In this document: positions 35,774 through 44,772 of the stretch, piece by piece
Position numbering within the stretch: position 1 is the stretch's first letter
Layout of the letters: each line of letters opens with the position of its first letter
Program-made: the position numbers and the translations under genes
Assembly (NCBI GenBank): GCA_016125285.1
Contig: WGMA01000027.1
Coordinates: forward strand, 95,253 to 159,252
Direction: 5' to 3'
Source: Phycisphaera sp.
Lineage (GTDB): Bacteria > Planctomycetota > Phycisphaerae > Phycisphaerales > Zrk34
Length of the DNA: 64,000 nt
Notes under the pieces: model-generated
Databases searched by the model: none
What the model saw: the letters and a program-made list of their open reading frames with translations, nothing else
What the model was told of the DNA's origin: nothing

Positions 35774-35871
35774 CGACGGGAGAGGCGCCGACGTGAAGTG
35801 ACGCGGCGCGAACGACCGCGGGGACGACGACAACGGGGCGAGCGGGAATTGCGGGAGAAGCGAGGATCGAC

Positions 35872-37839
35872 ATGGACCAGTCCAACCGGGAACAGTTGCA
35901 CGAATGGATCGCGGCGTTGATCGACGGCCGCCTCGCCGACGACGAGCAGGCGGCGCTGGGCGAACTGCTCGAGCGCGACGCCGGGGCGCGGCGCGTGTAC
36001 GTCGAGTACTTCGACATCCACGCGGATCTGTCGCTCGAGGCCGAGCAGGTCGAGGCGTTCCGCTGGTCTGTCGACGCGCCGGTGCGCGGCGGGGCGGGGC
36101 GCTCGCGTTCGACGATCGCGCGGATCGGCACGTGGGGCGCGATCGCGGCGTTGCTGGCGGTCGTCGCCGGGATGTGGGTGAAGATCGTGCAGCAGAACCG
36201 CGCGGTCGATCGGCCCGCGATGGTCGGCGAGCTGTCGAAGGCCGACGACGCGCACTGGGCCGACGGCCCGGCGCGGCCGCGCCCCGACGGCACGGTCGCC
36301 GCGGGCGCGCTGCGGCTCGACGCCGGCGTCGCCACCGTCACCATGATCAGCGGCGCGAAGCTCAAGCTCATCGGCCCGGCGGAGGTCGAGGTCATCGACC
36401 CCAAGGCCGTGCGGCTGAGGCGCGGCAACGTCACCGTCGACGTGCCCGAACGCGCCATCGGCTTCCGCGTCGTCACGCCCACCGCCGACGTCGTCGACCT
36501 CGGCACGGAGTTCGGCGTCAGCGTCGAGGACGACGGCGCGACAGAGGTGCACGTGTTCCGCGGCGTCGTCGCGGCGCGGTCGCTCGACAGCGCCAGCGTC
36601 GTGCCGATCGTCGGCCACGAGGCCGGCCGCGTCGACGTCACACGCGGCGAGTTCATGTCGATCAGCTTCGACGGTTCGCGCTTCGGCCGACCCGATCGCG
36701 CCACGCCCGACGCGTCGGTCGCGGCCGGCACGCTGGCCGCATCCGCCGATCGACCCGCGGCGCCGTCGCGCATCAAGCCCGGCGCACGCGTGCTGTTCCT
36801 CGGCGACCGCATGACGTCGCGCGAGACGCACCTGCTGCTGATCAACCAGGCGTTGCGCGGCCTGCCCGACGCCGAGGCGCCCAGGCTCTACAACGCCGCG
36901 ATCGCGTTCCGCCTGTGGTTCGACGACACCGACTTCGCCAAGTACGTCACGCGCTACAAGCCCGACTACGCCGTGCTCGAGTTCGGCGCCGACATCGCCC
37001 GCGCCGGTGAGCCCCGGCCGATCGAGGAATTCGACGCGGCGATCGTGCGTCTCTGTGATCGCCTCGTGGCCGCGGGCGTCGAGCCGATCCTCACCACGTC
37101 GTACCCGCTCGAGATCGACAGCGCCGAGCGGCAGCCGCTGCTCGATCAGTACAACGCCGTGTTCCGCCGGCTCGCGAAGGAACGCGGCTATCGGCTCGCG
37201 GACATCGACGCGGTGTTCCGCGCCAACGGCGGCACCGGCCGCGGCAACGTGCAGAACAAGGTCGACCTGCCGACGTTCCCGGGCTACCAGCTCATCGCCG
37301 AGTCGCTGCTCAAGACGCTCGGCTACGCCGACGTGACCGTGCCGCAGTCGCTCGACCTCAACCTGCTGCCGGGCGTGGTGACCGATTGGGCCGTGACGCT
37401 GACGCCGGAGGACACGCCGCTGACCAGCGACGCCGTCGCGTCGCTCACCGTCGACGACACGTGGAAGCACATCACGCTGCCCGTCATCGACAAGTTCAAC
37501 CAGCGGCTCGCCGACCCGACGCACTCGTGGAACTACCAGGACCAGCTGCGCGGGTACGCGACGCACCTGCCCTACAAGCGTGGCATGAACACCGTCGCCG
37601 TGAGCGCCATCGACTCGCCCGCCGAGCGCGACGCCGTCATCAACACCGGCTCGTCCATCACCGCCGTGTGGCTCAACGGCCATCGCATCTACGAGCGGTC
37701 CGAGTGGAAGGGCGAGTACCTCGGCTCCGACCGCACGCCCGTCCACCTGCACGCCGGGGCCAACACGATCGTCGTCGAGGCGCAGCACAGCTTCTTCCTC
37801 AGCGTCACCGACACCGTCGACTGGTCGCTGCCGCGCTGA
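35872..37839 (+). CDS. FecR-domain membrane protein with SGNH-like C-terminus
   Basis: A 655-residue protein following the ECF sigma gene. Residues 1-80 form an anti-sigma-like cytoplasmic region (LIDGRLADDEQAALGELLERD), then a membrane helix (TWGAIAALLAVVAGMWV) and a FecR domain (VRLRRGNVTVDVPE, VVDLGTEFGVSV). From about residue 300 an SGNH-hydrolase-like fold follows (ARVLFLGDRMTSRETHL, PDYAVLEFGADIA, PTFPGYQLIAESLLK). The usual catalytic Ser of GDSIT is Met/Arg-like here (GDRMT) and the C-terminal D-x-x-H is missing, so it may bind rather than hydrolyse. A beta domain with WNYQD ends it. Confidence 0.8.
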   Translation: MDQSNREQLHEWIAALIDGRLADDEQAALGELLERDAGARRVYVEYFDIHADLSLEAEQVEAFRWSVDAPVRGGAGRSRSTIARIGTWGAIAALLAVVAGMWVKIVQQNRAVDRPAMVGELSKADDAHWADGPARPRPDGTVAAGALRLDAGVATVTMISGAKLKLIGPAEVEVIDPKAVRLRRGNVTVDVPERAIGFRVVTPTADVVDLGTEFGVSVEDDGATEVHVFRGVVAARSLDSASVVPIVGHEAGRVDVTRGEFMSISFDGSRFGRPDRATPDASVAAGTLAASADRPAAPSRIKPGARVLFLGDRMTSRETHLLLINQALRGLPDAEAPRLYNAAIAFRLWFDDTDFAKYVTRYKPDYAVLEFGADIARAGEPRPIEEFDAAIVRLCDRLVAAGVEPILTTSYPLEIDSAERQPLLDQYNAVFRRLAKERGYRLADIDAVFRANGGTGRGNVQNKVDLPTFPGYQLIAESLLKTLGYADVTVPQSLDLNLLPGVVTDWAVTLTPEDTPLTSDAVASLTVDDTWKHITLPVIDKFNQRLADPTHSWNYQDQLRGYATHLPYKRGMNTVAVSAIDSPAERDAVINTGSSITAVWLNGHRIYERSEWKGEYLGSDRTPVHLHAGANTIVVEAQHSFFLSVTDTVDWSLPR

Positions 37840-37856
37840 CCGCAGGTGTCTTCAAC

Positions 37857-37988
37857 CCCTCTCCCCCAATGGGGGAGAGGCTGGGTGAGGGGGATGGATC
37901 AGCGGACGCGTCACATCCGTCGTGAAACGAGCGAAACCTTCGGTTGACTCATCCTCGCCCCGGCCCTCTCCCTGAAAGGGCGAGGGCG
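37857..37988. repeat. Dispersed palindromic element, family A copy 3
   Basis: Left hairpin CCCCTCTCCCCC-AAT-GGGGGAGAGG with GCTGGGTGAGGGGG after it, and right block CCCCGGCCCTCTCCC-TGAAA-GGGCGAGGG. It lies between convergent genes and ends 1 bp from the stop of the tandem metallo-beta-lactamase gene. Confidence 0.85.
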
Positions 37989-37989
37989 T

Positions 37990-39972
37990 TCACTCGCGCG
38001 CCTGCATGACGAAGTCGAACAGCTCGCCGTAGTGTCGCCCGTCGAGCGTGATATCGAACGGCACGATCTGCAGGCCCTGCGCGACCTTCGCGCGATCCAC
38101 GTGCAGCGTCACGGGGTAGCTGGCGCGGCTCTTTGCGTCGACCACGCCGTCAAGCACGGGCGGGTCCGCCGTAACGCCGTCCGGCAGGTCCAGCACGACG
38201 TGATGTCGCTGCGGCGCGTCGCGGAAGTTGCGCACGGTGATCGTCACCTGCTGCTCGTCGCTCGTCGTCAGGTCGACGCGGTACGGGTACGCCGAGACCC
38301 AGTACGGGTCGTAGCCGTACTCGTAGTCGCGGTCGGGCATCAGGCCCTGGTAGAGGTTGATGATCCGCTTCGACCACGCGTGGTACCGCCGCAGGAACGG
38401 CATCGGGTCGCCCATCACGTAAGAGTGGCTGCCCATCACGATGTCGGGCTTGAGGTCGAGCAGGTATCGGCTGCCGACGAGGTAGCCCTCCTCGATGATC
38501 GAGCTGTTGCGAGCGACGACGCACTCGTGGCCGTTCTGCTTGGGGTCCGAGGGATTGCCGAACAGGTTGTCGCCGGTGAACACGATCCGCTTGCCGTCGA
38601 TGTCGAGCCAGAGGCTGCAGCCGAACTCCGTCTGCCCCGGCATCCAGTCGACCTGCACGCGGTAGCCCTCCCACATCACGCTCTCGCCGCTGCGGAACCC
38701 CTTGTCGATCGGCATGCCGTCGAACCCGTCGCCGTAGGACGACACGAGGGCGCAGTAGTCGTAGCGTCGCGGGTGCTCGCACTTGTCGACGATCGTGTCG
38801 AGCGTCCACATCTGCGCGCCGTGCTTCTCGCGCATCACCGGCCCGAGCAGGAAGTGGTCGCCGTGCATGTGCGAGATCCACATCGCGTCGATCTGCTTGA
38901 GACCCATGTGCTCGCGCAGCCCGTCGAGGATCTCGTCGAGCATCTTCTCGGGGAACAGCCCGCAGTCGAGCACCAGCGCGTGCCCGTCGTCGGCGATGAT
39001 GATGGCGAAGTTCTTGCCCTTCGTCTTGTGGCTCAGCTTGTAAAGGTGCGGCGTGACCTGGTTGATCAGCGGCACCTCCGTCGGCGTCGACACCGCGTCG
39101 CTGTCGGCGTCCGTCCCGTTGAACACCGGGTACCCCCGCACGTAATCCGCGCGGAACGCCGTGAGCTTGTCGTGATACCCGGTGAGCTGCGCCGTCGCGT
39201 CGTGGATCACCGGGCCCTGCGACGGCAGCGCGACCTCCGGCTTCCACGCGATCAGCGTGTCGACGGATTTGATCAGCGTGTCGAGTCCCTTGGCGAAGCC
39301 GTAGTCCCACTCGGTGTCGTACCAGTTGGTCATGCGGGCGCCGTCGCGCATGACGCCGCCGGTGAACGCGATCGCCGTCGGCCCGCGGCGGATCACGTAG
39401 CTCATCCCGCCCGGCGCGTGGCCCGGCGTGTCGACGCATTGGATCGCGTAGCCGCGCCACGTGAACACCTCGCCCGGCTTCAGCGCCCTGTCGATTGCGA
39501 TCGCCCGCGCGGGCGGCCGCACGTAGCTCGCGCCGTGCACCGTGTACCTGTCGCCCAGCTTCGGGAACCACCTGCGGAAGTCGGTCGGCTTCTCGAACAG
39601 GTCGCGTTCCCCGGCGGGCGCGGCGATCTTCGTCACGCCACGGTCGAGCCGGTCGACGCCCTGGCACTGCTCGCGGTGGTGATCGGTCATCAGCACCCAC
39701 TCGACGCGCTTCACGCCGAGGTCGGCGAGGTGGTCGACGACCTCACCGGCGCCGACGTTGATCAGCAGCGCCGCGTCGCCGTCGCGCAGCACGTAGACGT
39801 TGCACGTGTCGCGCCACATGAACAGATCGGGCAACACCCGCGCGGCGGGGCGGTGCAGCGTCGCACTCGTCGCGTCGCGGTTCGTCGTCGTCGCGCACCC
39901 CGCGACGGCCGCCGCCCACATCGCGCACGCGCAACACCACATCGCCAGCGATCGTCCGTGCCTCGTTTGCAT
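37990..39972 (-). CDS. Lipoprotein with two metallo-beta-lactamase domains
   Basis: A 660-residue lipoprotein: [14 protein letters not shown], a hydrophobic stretch and the lipobox AVAGC. Two metallo-beta-lactamase folds follow. The first has [10 protein letters not shown] in place of the usual HxHxDH, so its metal site is altered, although later motifs (DTPGHAPGG) are kept. The second has a complete SHMHGDHF at about residue 395 and FTGDNLFG further on. The C-terminus is a beta sandwich ([11 protein letters not shown]). The start at 39972 has GAGGA 5 bp upstream. It likely hydrolyses an unknown substrate outside the cytoplasm. Confidence 0.85.
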   Translation of the reverse strand: MQTRHGRSLAMWCCACAMWAAAVAGCATTTNRDATSATLHRPAARVLPDLFMWRDTCNVYVLRDGDAALLINVGAGEVVDHLADLGVKRVEWVLMTDHHREQCQGVDRLDRGVTKIAAPAGERDLFEKPTDFRRWFPKLGDRYTVHGASYVRPPARAIAIDRALKPGEVFTWRGYAIQCVDTPGHAPGGMSYVIRRGPTAIAFTGGVMRDGARMTNWYDTEWDYGFAKGLDTLIKSVDTLIAWKPEVALPSQGPVIHDATAQLTGYHDKLTAFRADYVRGYPVFNGTDADSDAVSTPTEVPLINQVTPHLYKLSHKTKGKNFAIIIADDGHALVLDCGLFPEKMLDEILDGLREHMGLKQIDAMWISHMHGDHFLLGPVMREKHGAQMWTLDTIVDKCEHPRRYDYCALVSSYGDGFDGMPIDKGFRSGESVMWEGYRVQVDWMPGQTEFGCSLWLDIDGKRIVFTGDNLFGNPSDPKQNGHECVVARNSSIIEEGYLVGSRYLLDLKPDIVMGSHSYVMGDPMPFLRRYHAWSKRIINLYQGLMPDRDYEYGYDPYWVSAYPYRVDLTTSDEQQVTITVRNFRDAPQRHHVVLDLPDGVTADPPVLDGVVDAKSRASYPVTLHVDRAKVAQGLQIVPFDITLDGRHYGELFDFVMQARE

Positions 39973-40009
39973 CGTGTCCTCGCTTTCGAACTGCCCCGAC
40001 GGTGATCGG

Positions 40010-40783
40010 TCACCCGCCCCGCGCGTCCGGCGCCTTGGCCATCTCGGCCTGGAACTCGGCTTCCAGGATCGACCCCAGCTCGCGCAGAAGCGCCGCACCG
40101 TCGCCGCGGTACGCGCTGCCGTGCTGACACGCCAGCGTCGTGGGATTCAGTGCCGCCAGACCCTCGAGGATCGTCGCGGTCTTCGTGGCGTGCGCGTAGT
40201 AATCCATCGGCTTGCGCATCATCTCGCTGGCCGAGAGGATCTCGGACTCGGTGACGGCGGGTGTCTTCGCCCCGGCCTGTGTGAACAGGTCGCCGCACAG
40301 CAGCGTGCCCGTCGACTCGTCGAACAGCACGCCGCAGTCCCACCCGTGCGGCACGTGCGGCGTGTCCATCCAACGCCACGTCTTCCTGCCCGTCGAGAAC
40401 GTCTCGCCGTTCGCCAGCCCGCGTCCCGGCCGGTCCGCCTGGTCCATCAGCGACGTCATCACGCTCACGTGACTCGCGAACGGCGTCGCCTGCGGCGCGA
40501 CGTCCAGGAACTGGTTCATCGCCCCGGCCTCGTCGCCCTCGAAGTGCGAGTATCCCACGTGCCGGATCGTGTCGAGCGGGATCACCTTCGAGATCGCCTC
40601 GGACACGAACGGGAACCACTTCCGCCAGCCCGTGTGAAAGACGAGCGGCTCGTCGTCGACCACGAGGTACTGACTGATATTGAACCCGCCGGGAATCGCG
40701 TCGATGTACAGCGGCGTGTTGATGCGGTAGATGCCGTCGGCGACCTCGTCGATGGTGGTCTCGGTCTTGGCGTTGGTCTGCAT
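40010..40783 (-). CDS. MBL-fold protein of the flavodiiron-like type
   Basis: A 257-residue protein with an oxygen-binding diiron (ODP)-like metallo-beta-lactamase fold: [16 protein letters not shown] carries the H-x-E-x-D ligand pattern of flavodiiron proteins, with later His in PHVPHGWD and QHGSAYRG. It lacks the flavodoxin domain of true flavodiiron proteins. GGGAG lies 8 bp before the ATG. It ends 37 bp from the start of the tandem-MBL gene on the same strand, so they may be co-transcribed. A role in oxygen or NO handling is only a guess. Confidence 0.85.
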   Translation of the reverse strand: MQTNAKTETTIDEVADGIYRINTPLYIDAIPGGFNISQYLVVDDEPLVFHTGWRKWFPFVSEAISKVIPLDTIRHVGYSHFEGDEAGAMNQFLDVAPQATPFASHVSVMTSLMDQADRPGRGLANGETFSTGRKTWRWMDTPHVPHGWDCGVLFDESTGTLLCGDLFTQAGAKTPAVTESEILSASEMMRKPMDYYAHATKTATILEGLAALNPTTLACQHGSAYRGDGAALLRELGSILEAEFQAEMAKAPDARGG

Positions 40784-40985
40784 GGCAAGACTCCCTGGCC
40801 GAGCGGCCGGTTGGGGAACATTCGAATCGTACCCCGACCGGGTCGCCTCCGCGATTTTTTCGGGGGGGGGAGGGGGCGCCGGTCACGGGCTCTTGCGAAC
40901 CATGTCGACGGAGTGCGTGAACGTGATCGGCGCGCAGTCGGGGCATCGTGTGTGGGCGGCTATTGTGACGGCGGGTCAGGTGTCT

Positions 40986-41236
40986 CTATTGCCGCTCCCA
41001 CGGGTCGTGGTCGATTCCGCCCGAACTACCATACTTCTTCTGTCGCGTCAGGAGCGCCTGTGTTGGACCGCGCGAGAAGTCCAAAACGTTTCCTACTGGG
41101 TCTTGGTCTTCATCCGTGATTTTGAGGATGCGCGGGTCTACCGTGACGCCTCGAAACCCGCCGAATCCAAACAGATACACGCGAGAGCCTTCGCACCACA
41201 GCGGCTCGGCGGGCGCGAGATATGCGCATCTATACT
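40986..41236 (-). pseudogene. 3' part of a lipoprotein gene split by an insertion sequence
   Basis: This fragment encodes the last ~82 residues of a protein whose first part lies at 42221-42555. Removing the insertion sequence plus one TACT copy joins the frames: ...HLVAQ runs into YRCAYLAPAEPLW and continues to a TGA stop. The rejoined protein would be 193 residues. No domain is recognised (VYLFGFGGFRGVTVDPRI). The GC content is modest. Confidence 0.7.
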
Positions 41237-42220
41237 GGAGGTTATGCACGTAGCCTCCGAATCCTGGCGGCGTTGATCAGGAGTTTGGCGTGGACGAACA
41301 GTCTGACGCGGCACAATCCGCGGACCCACGGTGGCAGGTGAGTCAGGCCCGCGCCGAAGCTGGCGAGGTTGCCGAAGGTGGTCTCGATCTGACGTCGGAT
41401 GTGCATCAGATGATCGCCAAATCGGTCGCCCAAGGGCGGATTGGATTCGAGGGTAGCCACGGCCCGCAGTCGATCGGGGTGAAAGGGCTTGCCGGCATAA
41501 ACACCGGTGTACTGACGTCGTCGAGGCGCCACGAAGCGGTGGCCAGTTGCCGCGGCGCTGCGATAGAGTCGATCGTCGTCGTAGGCCGCGTCGGCCAGCA
41601 GATAGCCGGCGCCGGTGAGGCGCGGCACCAGACGCCGGGCGACACGGGCCTCGGCGACCTTGAGCGTGGTGACGGCGAAGTGCTCGGGCATGGGTTTACC
41701 GCTGTCGACCAGGTGCAGCTTGTATCCCCGGGCACGGTGGCCGGCGCCGTAGCCCCAGGTCGCGTGGCGATCACGGCTGTGCGGCGCGACGGTCAACGGC
41801 TTGCCATCGATCACCTTGAACAGCGGGTGTCGGCTGGGCAGACGCCCGTTGAGCCGACGACCCAGCCGCTGCATGAATCGACGCACCGCAACGCTGCGAA
41901 GCCGCCGGCTCATCGTCGGCTGCGACGGCAGACGCTCGGGTCGCGTGCGACGGTCCCAGGCCCGTCGATCGCACGCCCAGCAGGTGGGTCGGTCGTGCAG
42001 CACCGCCCACAAATACACGCGGACGATCTTGTCCGTGCCGTGGGTATGGTAAGCTGTGTCCCGGGTGGTTCGGCTCACGTCGCGAATCGCCCGCATGATC
42101 CAAGACCAAAGTTCGCGTTCCATCGCTGTTGCTCCTTTGTGTTGAAGGAAATCTTGCAACAACAGCATGGACGCGAACTGCGCCCAGCGCAAGCAATTAA
42201 ACCAACCGCGCATAACCTCC
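41237..42220. mobile_element. Insertion sequence, 984 bp, DDE transposase
   Basis: The ends are an 11-bp perfect inverted repeat (GGAGGTTATGC at 41237-41247 and its complement at 42210-42220). A 4-bp direct repeat, TACT, lies directly outside each end (41233-41236 and 42221-42224), which marks target-site duplication. It carries one transposase gene on the minus strand. It belongs with IS4/IS5-like elements by transposase type; the exact group is not assigned. Confidence 0.85.
41242..42123 (-). CDS. IS4/IS5-like DDE transposase
   Basis: A 293-residue transposase. Candidate catalytic acids are D in FKVIDGKPLTV, D in LLADAAYDDD and E in RRQIETTFGNLASFG, the last being the Y/R-x3-E-type motif of IS4/IS5 enzymes. 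AAAGGAG lies 8 bp before the ATG at 42123, better than an ATG at 42213 inside the terminal repeat. The stop also lies inside the opposite terminal repeat. The gene looks intact, so the element may still be active. Confidence 0.88.
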   Translation of the reverse strand: MERELWSWIMRAIRDVSRTTRDTAYHTHGTDKIVRVYLWAVLHDRPTCWACDRRAWDRRTRPERLPSQPTMSRRLRSVAVRRFMQRLGRRLNGRLPSRHPLFKVIDGKPLTVAPHSRDRHATWGYGAGHRARGYKLHLVDSGKPMPEHFAVTTLKVAEARVARRLVPRLTGAGYLLADAAYDDDRLYRSAAATGHRFVAPRRRQYTGVYAGKPFHPDRLRAVATLESNPPLGDRFGDHLMHIRRQIETTFGNLASFGAGLTHLPPWVRGLCRVRLFVHAKLLINAARIRRLRA

Positions 42221-42555
42221 TACTGAGCCACGAGGTGCGCCTCCGAGTCAAAGAGCATTAGGTAAGCGGGCTGTCCCCGTGGTGAAAGCATTCCCGTCAG
42301 AATCAGGCGCTGGACCGCGACATGAAAGATACCTTCATCTGTTTGAACTTCGCCGATATGCGCGAACAGAGTCTGTTGGATGTCCTTTTCTGGAGGAGTC
42401 GCAGCATGTCGCATGCGGCCATATAGCGATGCAGTTTGCGTCTTTTCAGAGGGGTATTTGGATTCTTCAGTTAGTGATTGGCTGTCGCATCCAATTATTG
42501 CGCTGGGGAACAGCGTCATTAAGGCGATGAGGTATGTTTGGGGTGGGCAGCGCAT
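42221..42555 (-). pseudogene. 5' part of the split lipoprotein gene
   Basis: AAGGAGG lies 4 bp before the ATG. The protein begins with a lipoprotein signal (ALMTLFPSAIIGC) and continues for about 111 residues to a stop created exactly at the insertion junction (CAG TAG). Its other part is 40986-41236. The original protein would be a ~193-residue lipoprotein of unknown role. Truncated product may still be made and lipidated. Confidence 0.75.
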
Positions 42556-42701
42556 CGGACCTCCTTGTCTGTCGCTTGCCAGTCATTAAATTATACCATC
42601 CTTCGTCGCTGGTCGGCTCAGGTGGCGTCCGGTTTAGACAGGCGACACAGAGATGGCTGATTCTGTTAAATGGTAGAAGGCAACCAGCGGCGAATTGAGG
42701 A

Positions 42702-43292
42702 TTACTCGTCACGCCACGGCTTTCCGTCCCAGCGTCGCAGTTCGAGATGCTCTAAATCCGGTCGGTATGGGTCGTCCGTGTTGGGCAGGTATGAAGCCCA
42801 TACATCTGTGATTTGTCCATCAACGCGAACAACGCCAATCGGCATGCGTCCAGAAACGACATCCTGAATGAAGCGGCACGCAGCGTCTTCTGGGGAAACG
42901 CCACGTTCGCCGATGAGTTCGAGTTCGCCTGCAATGACATCACCATGGGTATGCCAGGGATACCCCTCAAAGCCCAACGTGGTGTCATCAACGTCACGGA
43001 TGACTTTCAGTCGAAGCAAGCCGTCAGGGCTAACGTTCGACTCGTTGGCAATCAAGAAAGTGTCACGCGCAGCCGCTGCGTTCTCGAATGCATCGTTGAC
43101 CATGTCGCGAACCTGCGTGTAAAGGGAGCCGCGTGAAGGTTTGAGTCCCTCTGCGCGAAATACTTCCTCAGCAAAAGCGTCAACCTCGACGGGCGGCGCG
43201 TTACAAAGACGCTCCTGCTCAGCGGGTGGGAGGCAGAATCCGAGTTCGACACACAATCGGTCAAGCAGACTTTGAGTTTCCTCTCGGAACAT
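42702..43292 (-). CDS. Hypothetical protein
   Basis: A ~196-residue acidic soluble protein that I do not recognise. It has an N-terminal helical part (LLDRLCVELGFCLPPAEQERL), a central stretch with VIRDVDDTTLGFEG, and a C-terminal TDVWASYLPNTDDPYRPDLEHLELRRWDGKPW. The ATG at 43292 gives a typical start, though an ATG at 43325 has a better purine-rich site upstream. It lies near the insertion sequence and the split lipoprotein gene, a small patch of less GC-rich genes that may be recently acquired. Confidence 0.7.
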   Translation of the reverse strand: MFREETQSLLDRLCVELGFCLPPAEQERLCNAPPVEVDAFAEEVFRAEGLKPSRGSLYTQVRDMVNDAFENAAAARDTFLIANESNVSPDGLLRLKVIRDVDDTTLGFEGYPWHTHGDVIAGELELIGERGVSPEDAACRFIQDVVSGRMPIGVVRVDGQITDVWASYLPNTDDPYRPDLEHLELRRWDGKPWRDE

Positions 43293-43383
43293 CGGGCAGA
43301 TTCTACCGCATCCGACCTCTTGCATGATTCCCCTCGCTCGCCCCGCAGATTCCCCGAGCCTCAGACCGTTTTTCCTCAATGCG

Positions 43384-43399
43384 CGGGTCACGTGACCCG
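43384..43399. repeat. Perfect 16-bp palindrome
   Basis: CGGGTCACGTGACCCG, followed 7 bp later by a further half-site, CGGGTCAC. It lies between the tRNA-Ala terminator and the hypothetical gene and could be an operator or a chance palindrome. Confidence 0.5.
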
Positions 43400-43435
43400 T
43401 TTGCGCGGGTCACTTGGGTTTTCCGTCTGCGCATA

Positions 43436-43468
43436 GAAAAAGCCCTAACCTGTTTCCGGGTCAGGGCT
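43436..43468 (-). terminator. Terminator of tRNA-Ala
   Basis: On the minus strand AGCCCTGACC pairs with GGTTAGGGCT (43468-43459 with 43450-43441) and is followed by TTTTT. It starts 10 bp after the tRNA. Confidence 0.85.
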
Positions 43469-43477
43469 TCGTCTAAA

Positions 43478-43550
<73 letters not shown>

Positions 43551-43584
43551 ATTGGGGAATGGGTCCGCCCGTGGGCGGCCAAGC

Positions 43585-43613
43585 ATTATTGTGGGAAGTG
43601 GCGGGGCGGTCAA
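43585..43613 (-). promoter_or_regulatory. Promoter of tRNA-Ala
   Basis: TTGACC (43613-43608) and AATAAT (43590-43585) are separated by 17 bp, about 35 bp upstream of the tRNA 5' end. Confidence 0.75.
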
Positions 43614-43620
43614 GGACGTG

Positions 43621-43719
43621 GGCAGGAGACAGGAGACTGGAGGCAGGAGACAGGGGACAGGAGGCAGCGGGTGGCCGCAGATGCTTGCACTGTTCCCTGT
43701 CTCCTGTCTCCTGTCCTCC
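43621..43719. repeat. Palindrome built of heptamer repeats
   Basis: The left arm has repeated GGAGACA/GGAGGCA/GGGGACA units (43621-43669). The right arm has the inverted TGTCTCC units (43690-43719). It ends 6 bp from the TerC-family stop codon. The heptamer resembles the CCCCTGT array at 12948-13016. Confidence 0.8.
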
Positions 43720-43725
43720 ATTCAC

Positions 43726-44538
43726 TCAGGTCTTGACGTCGGCCGGGACGCCGCGGTTTTTGATGCGGGCTTTCTTGTGGGCGCGGATGTTGAGCAGCTC
43801 GACGAAGATGCTGAACACCATCGCGGAGTAGATGTAGCCCTTGTTGATGTGGTGGTGCAGGCCTTCGGCGACAAGCATGACGCCGATGAGCATGAGGAAC
43901 GACAGGGCGAGCATCTTGGTGGTGGGGTGGCGTTTGATGAAGTTGGCGATGGGGGCGCTGAACCACATCATCACGGCCACGGCGACGACGACGGCGGAGA
44001 TCATGATCGCCAGCGGCACCCAGTGCGCCCGGTGGTCGCCCTGCTCGACCATGCCCACGGCGGTGATGACCGAGTCGAGGGAGAAGATGATGTCCATGAG
44101 GACGATCTGCGTGATGACGGCCTTGAAGGACACGCCGGCCTTCTCGGCGTCTTCGAGTTCGTGCTCGACGCCTTCGACCTTGTCGTGGATCTCGCGTGTG
44201 GCGGAGTAGACGAGGTAGCCGCCGCCGACCAGGAGGATCACGTCTCGCCAGGTGAGGATGTAGGTTTCGTCGAACCCGATGAGGTCGAGTGTGGAGCCGG
44301 GCTCGATGGTGAGCAGGCCGGTGGTCAGCCCCATGATCCAGCCGAGGGTCATGAGCATGGCGATTCGGACGAACATGGCGAGGAACAGTCCGAGGCGTCG
44401 GGCCTTGTTCTGTTTGGCCTCTTCGAGCTTGTCGGCGAGGACGGCGATGAAGACGAGGTTGTCGATGCCGAGCACCACCTCCATCACGGCGAGCGTGATG
44501 AAGGCGGCGAGGCTTTCAAAGGTGAGCAGTTCCGCCAC
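43726..44538 (-). CDS. TerC-family integral membrane protein
   Basis: A 270-residue membrane protein with about seven helices. The conserved acidic motifs in helices are present: MEVVLGIDNLVFIAV near residue 25 and MDIIFSLDSVITAVGM near residue 150. These are the metal-binding signature of TerC proteins, now linked to manganese or other cation export. The start is a GTG at 44538 with GGAGGAG 6 bp upstream. It is a single gene on the minus strand, divergent from the Tad operon. Confidence 0.92.
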   Translation of the reverse strand: MAELLTFESLAAFITLAVMEVVLGIDNLVFIAVLADKLEEAKQNKARRLGLFLAMFVRIAMLMTLGWIMGLTTGLLTIEPGSTLDLIGFDETYILTWRDVILLVGGGYLVYSATREIHDKVEGVEHELEDAEKAGVSFKAVITQIVLMDIIFSLDSVITAVGMVEQGDHRAHWVPLAIMISAVVVAVAVMMWFSAPIANFIKRHPTTKMLALSFLMLIGVMLVAEGLHHHINKGYIYSAMVFSIFVELLNIRAHKKARIKNRGVPADVKT

Positions 44539-44772
44539 GTCGTTCTCCTCCGTCTGGGATGGGACGAGGATAGCGGCCACGTTGGGGCGGGCCAAGGCAA
44601 ATCGCCCGATCCGCGGCGAATGTAGGACTGTGAGCCCCGCGATTGCCTGATGTGAGAATCCCTGGCGGGTTCTGGTTCCCGGTCGCTGAAACCGGAAAGC
44701 CGCGCCGATTGTTTGGTCAATCGGGTTTGGCCGATATACACTTTCGGGCAACACCTTTCAGGAAGCCGGCCC

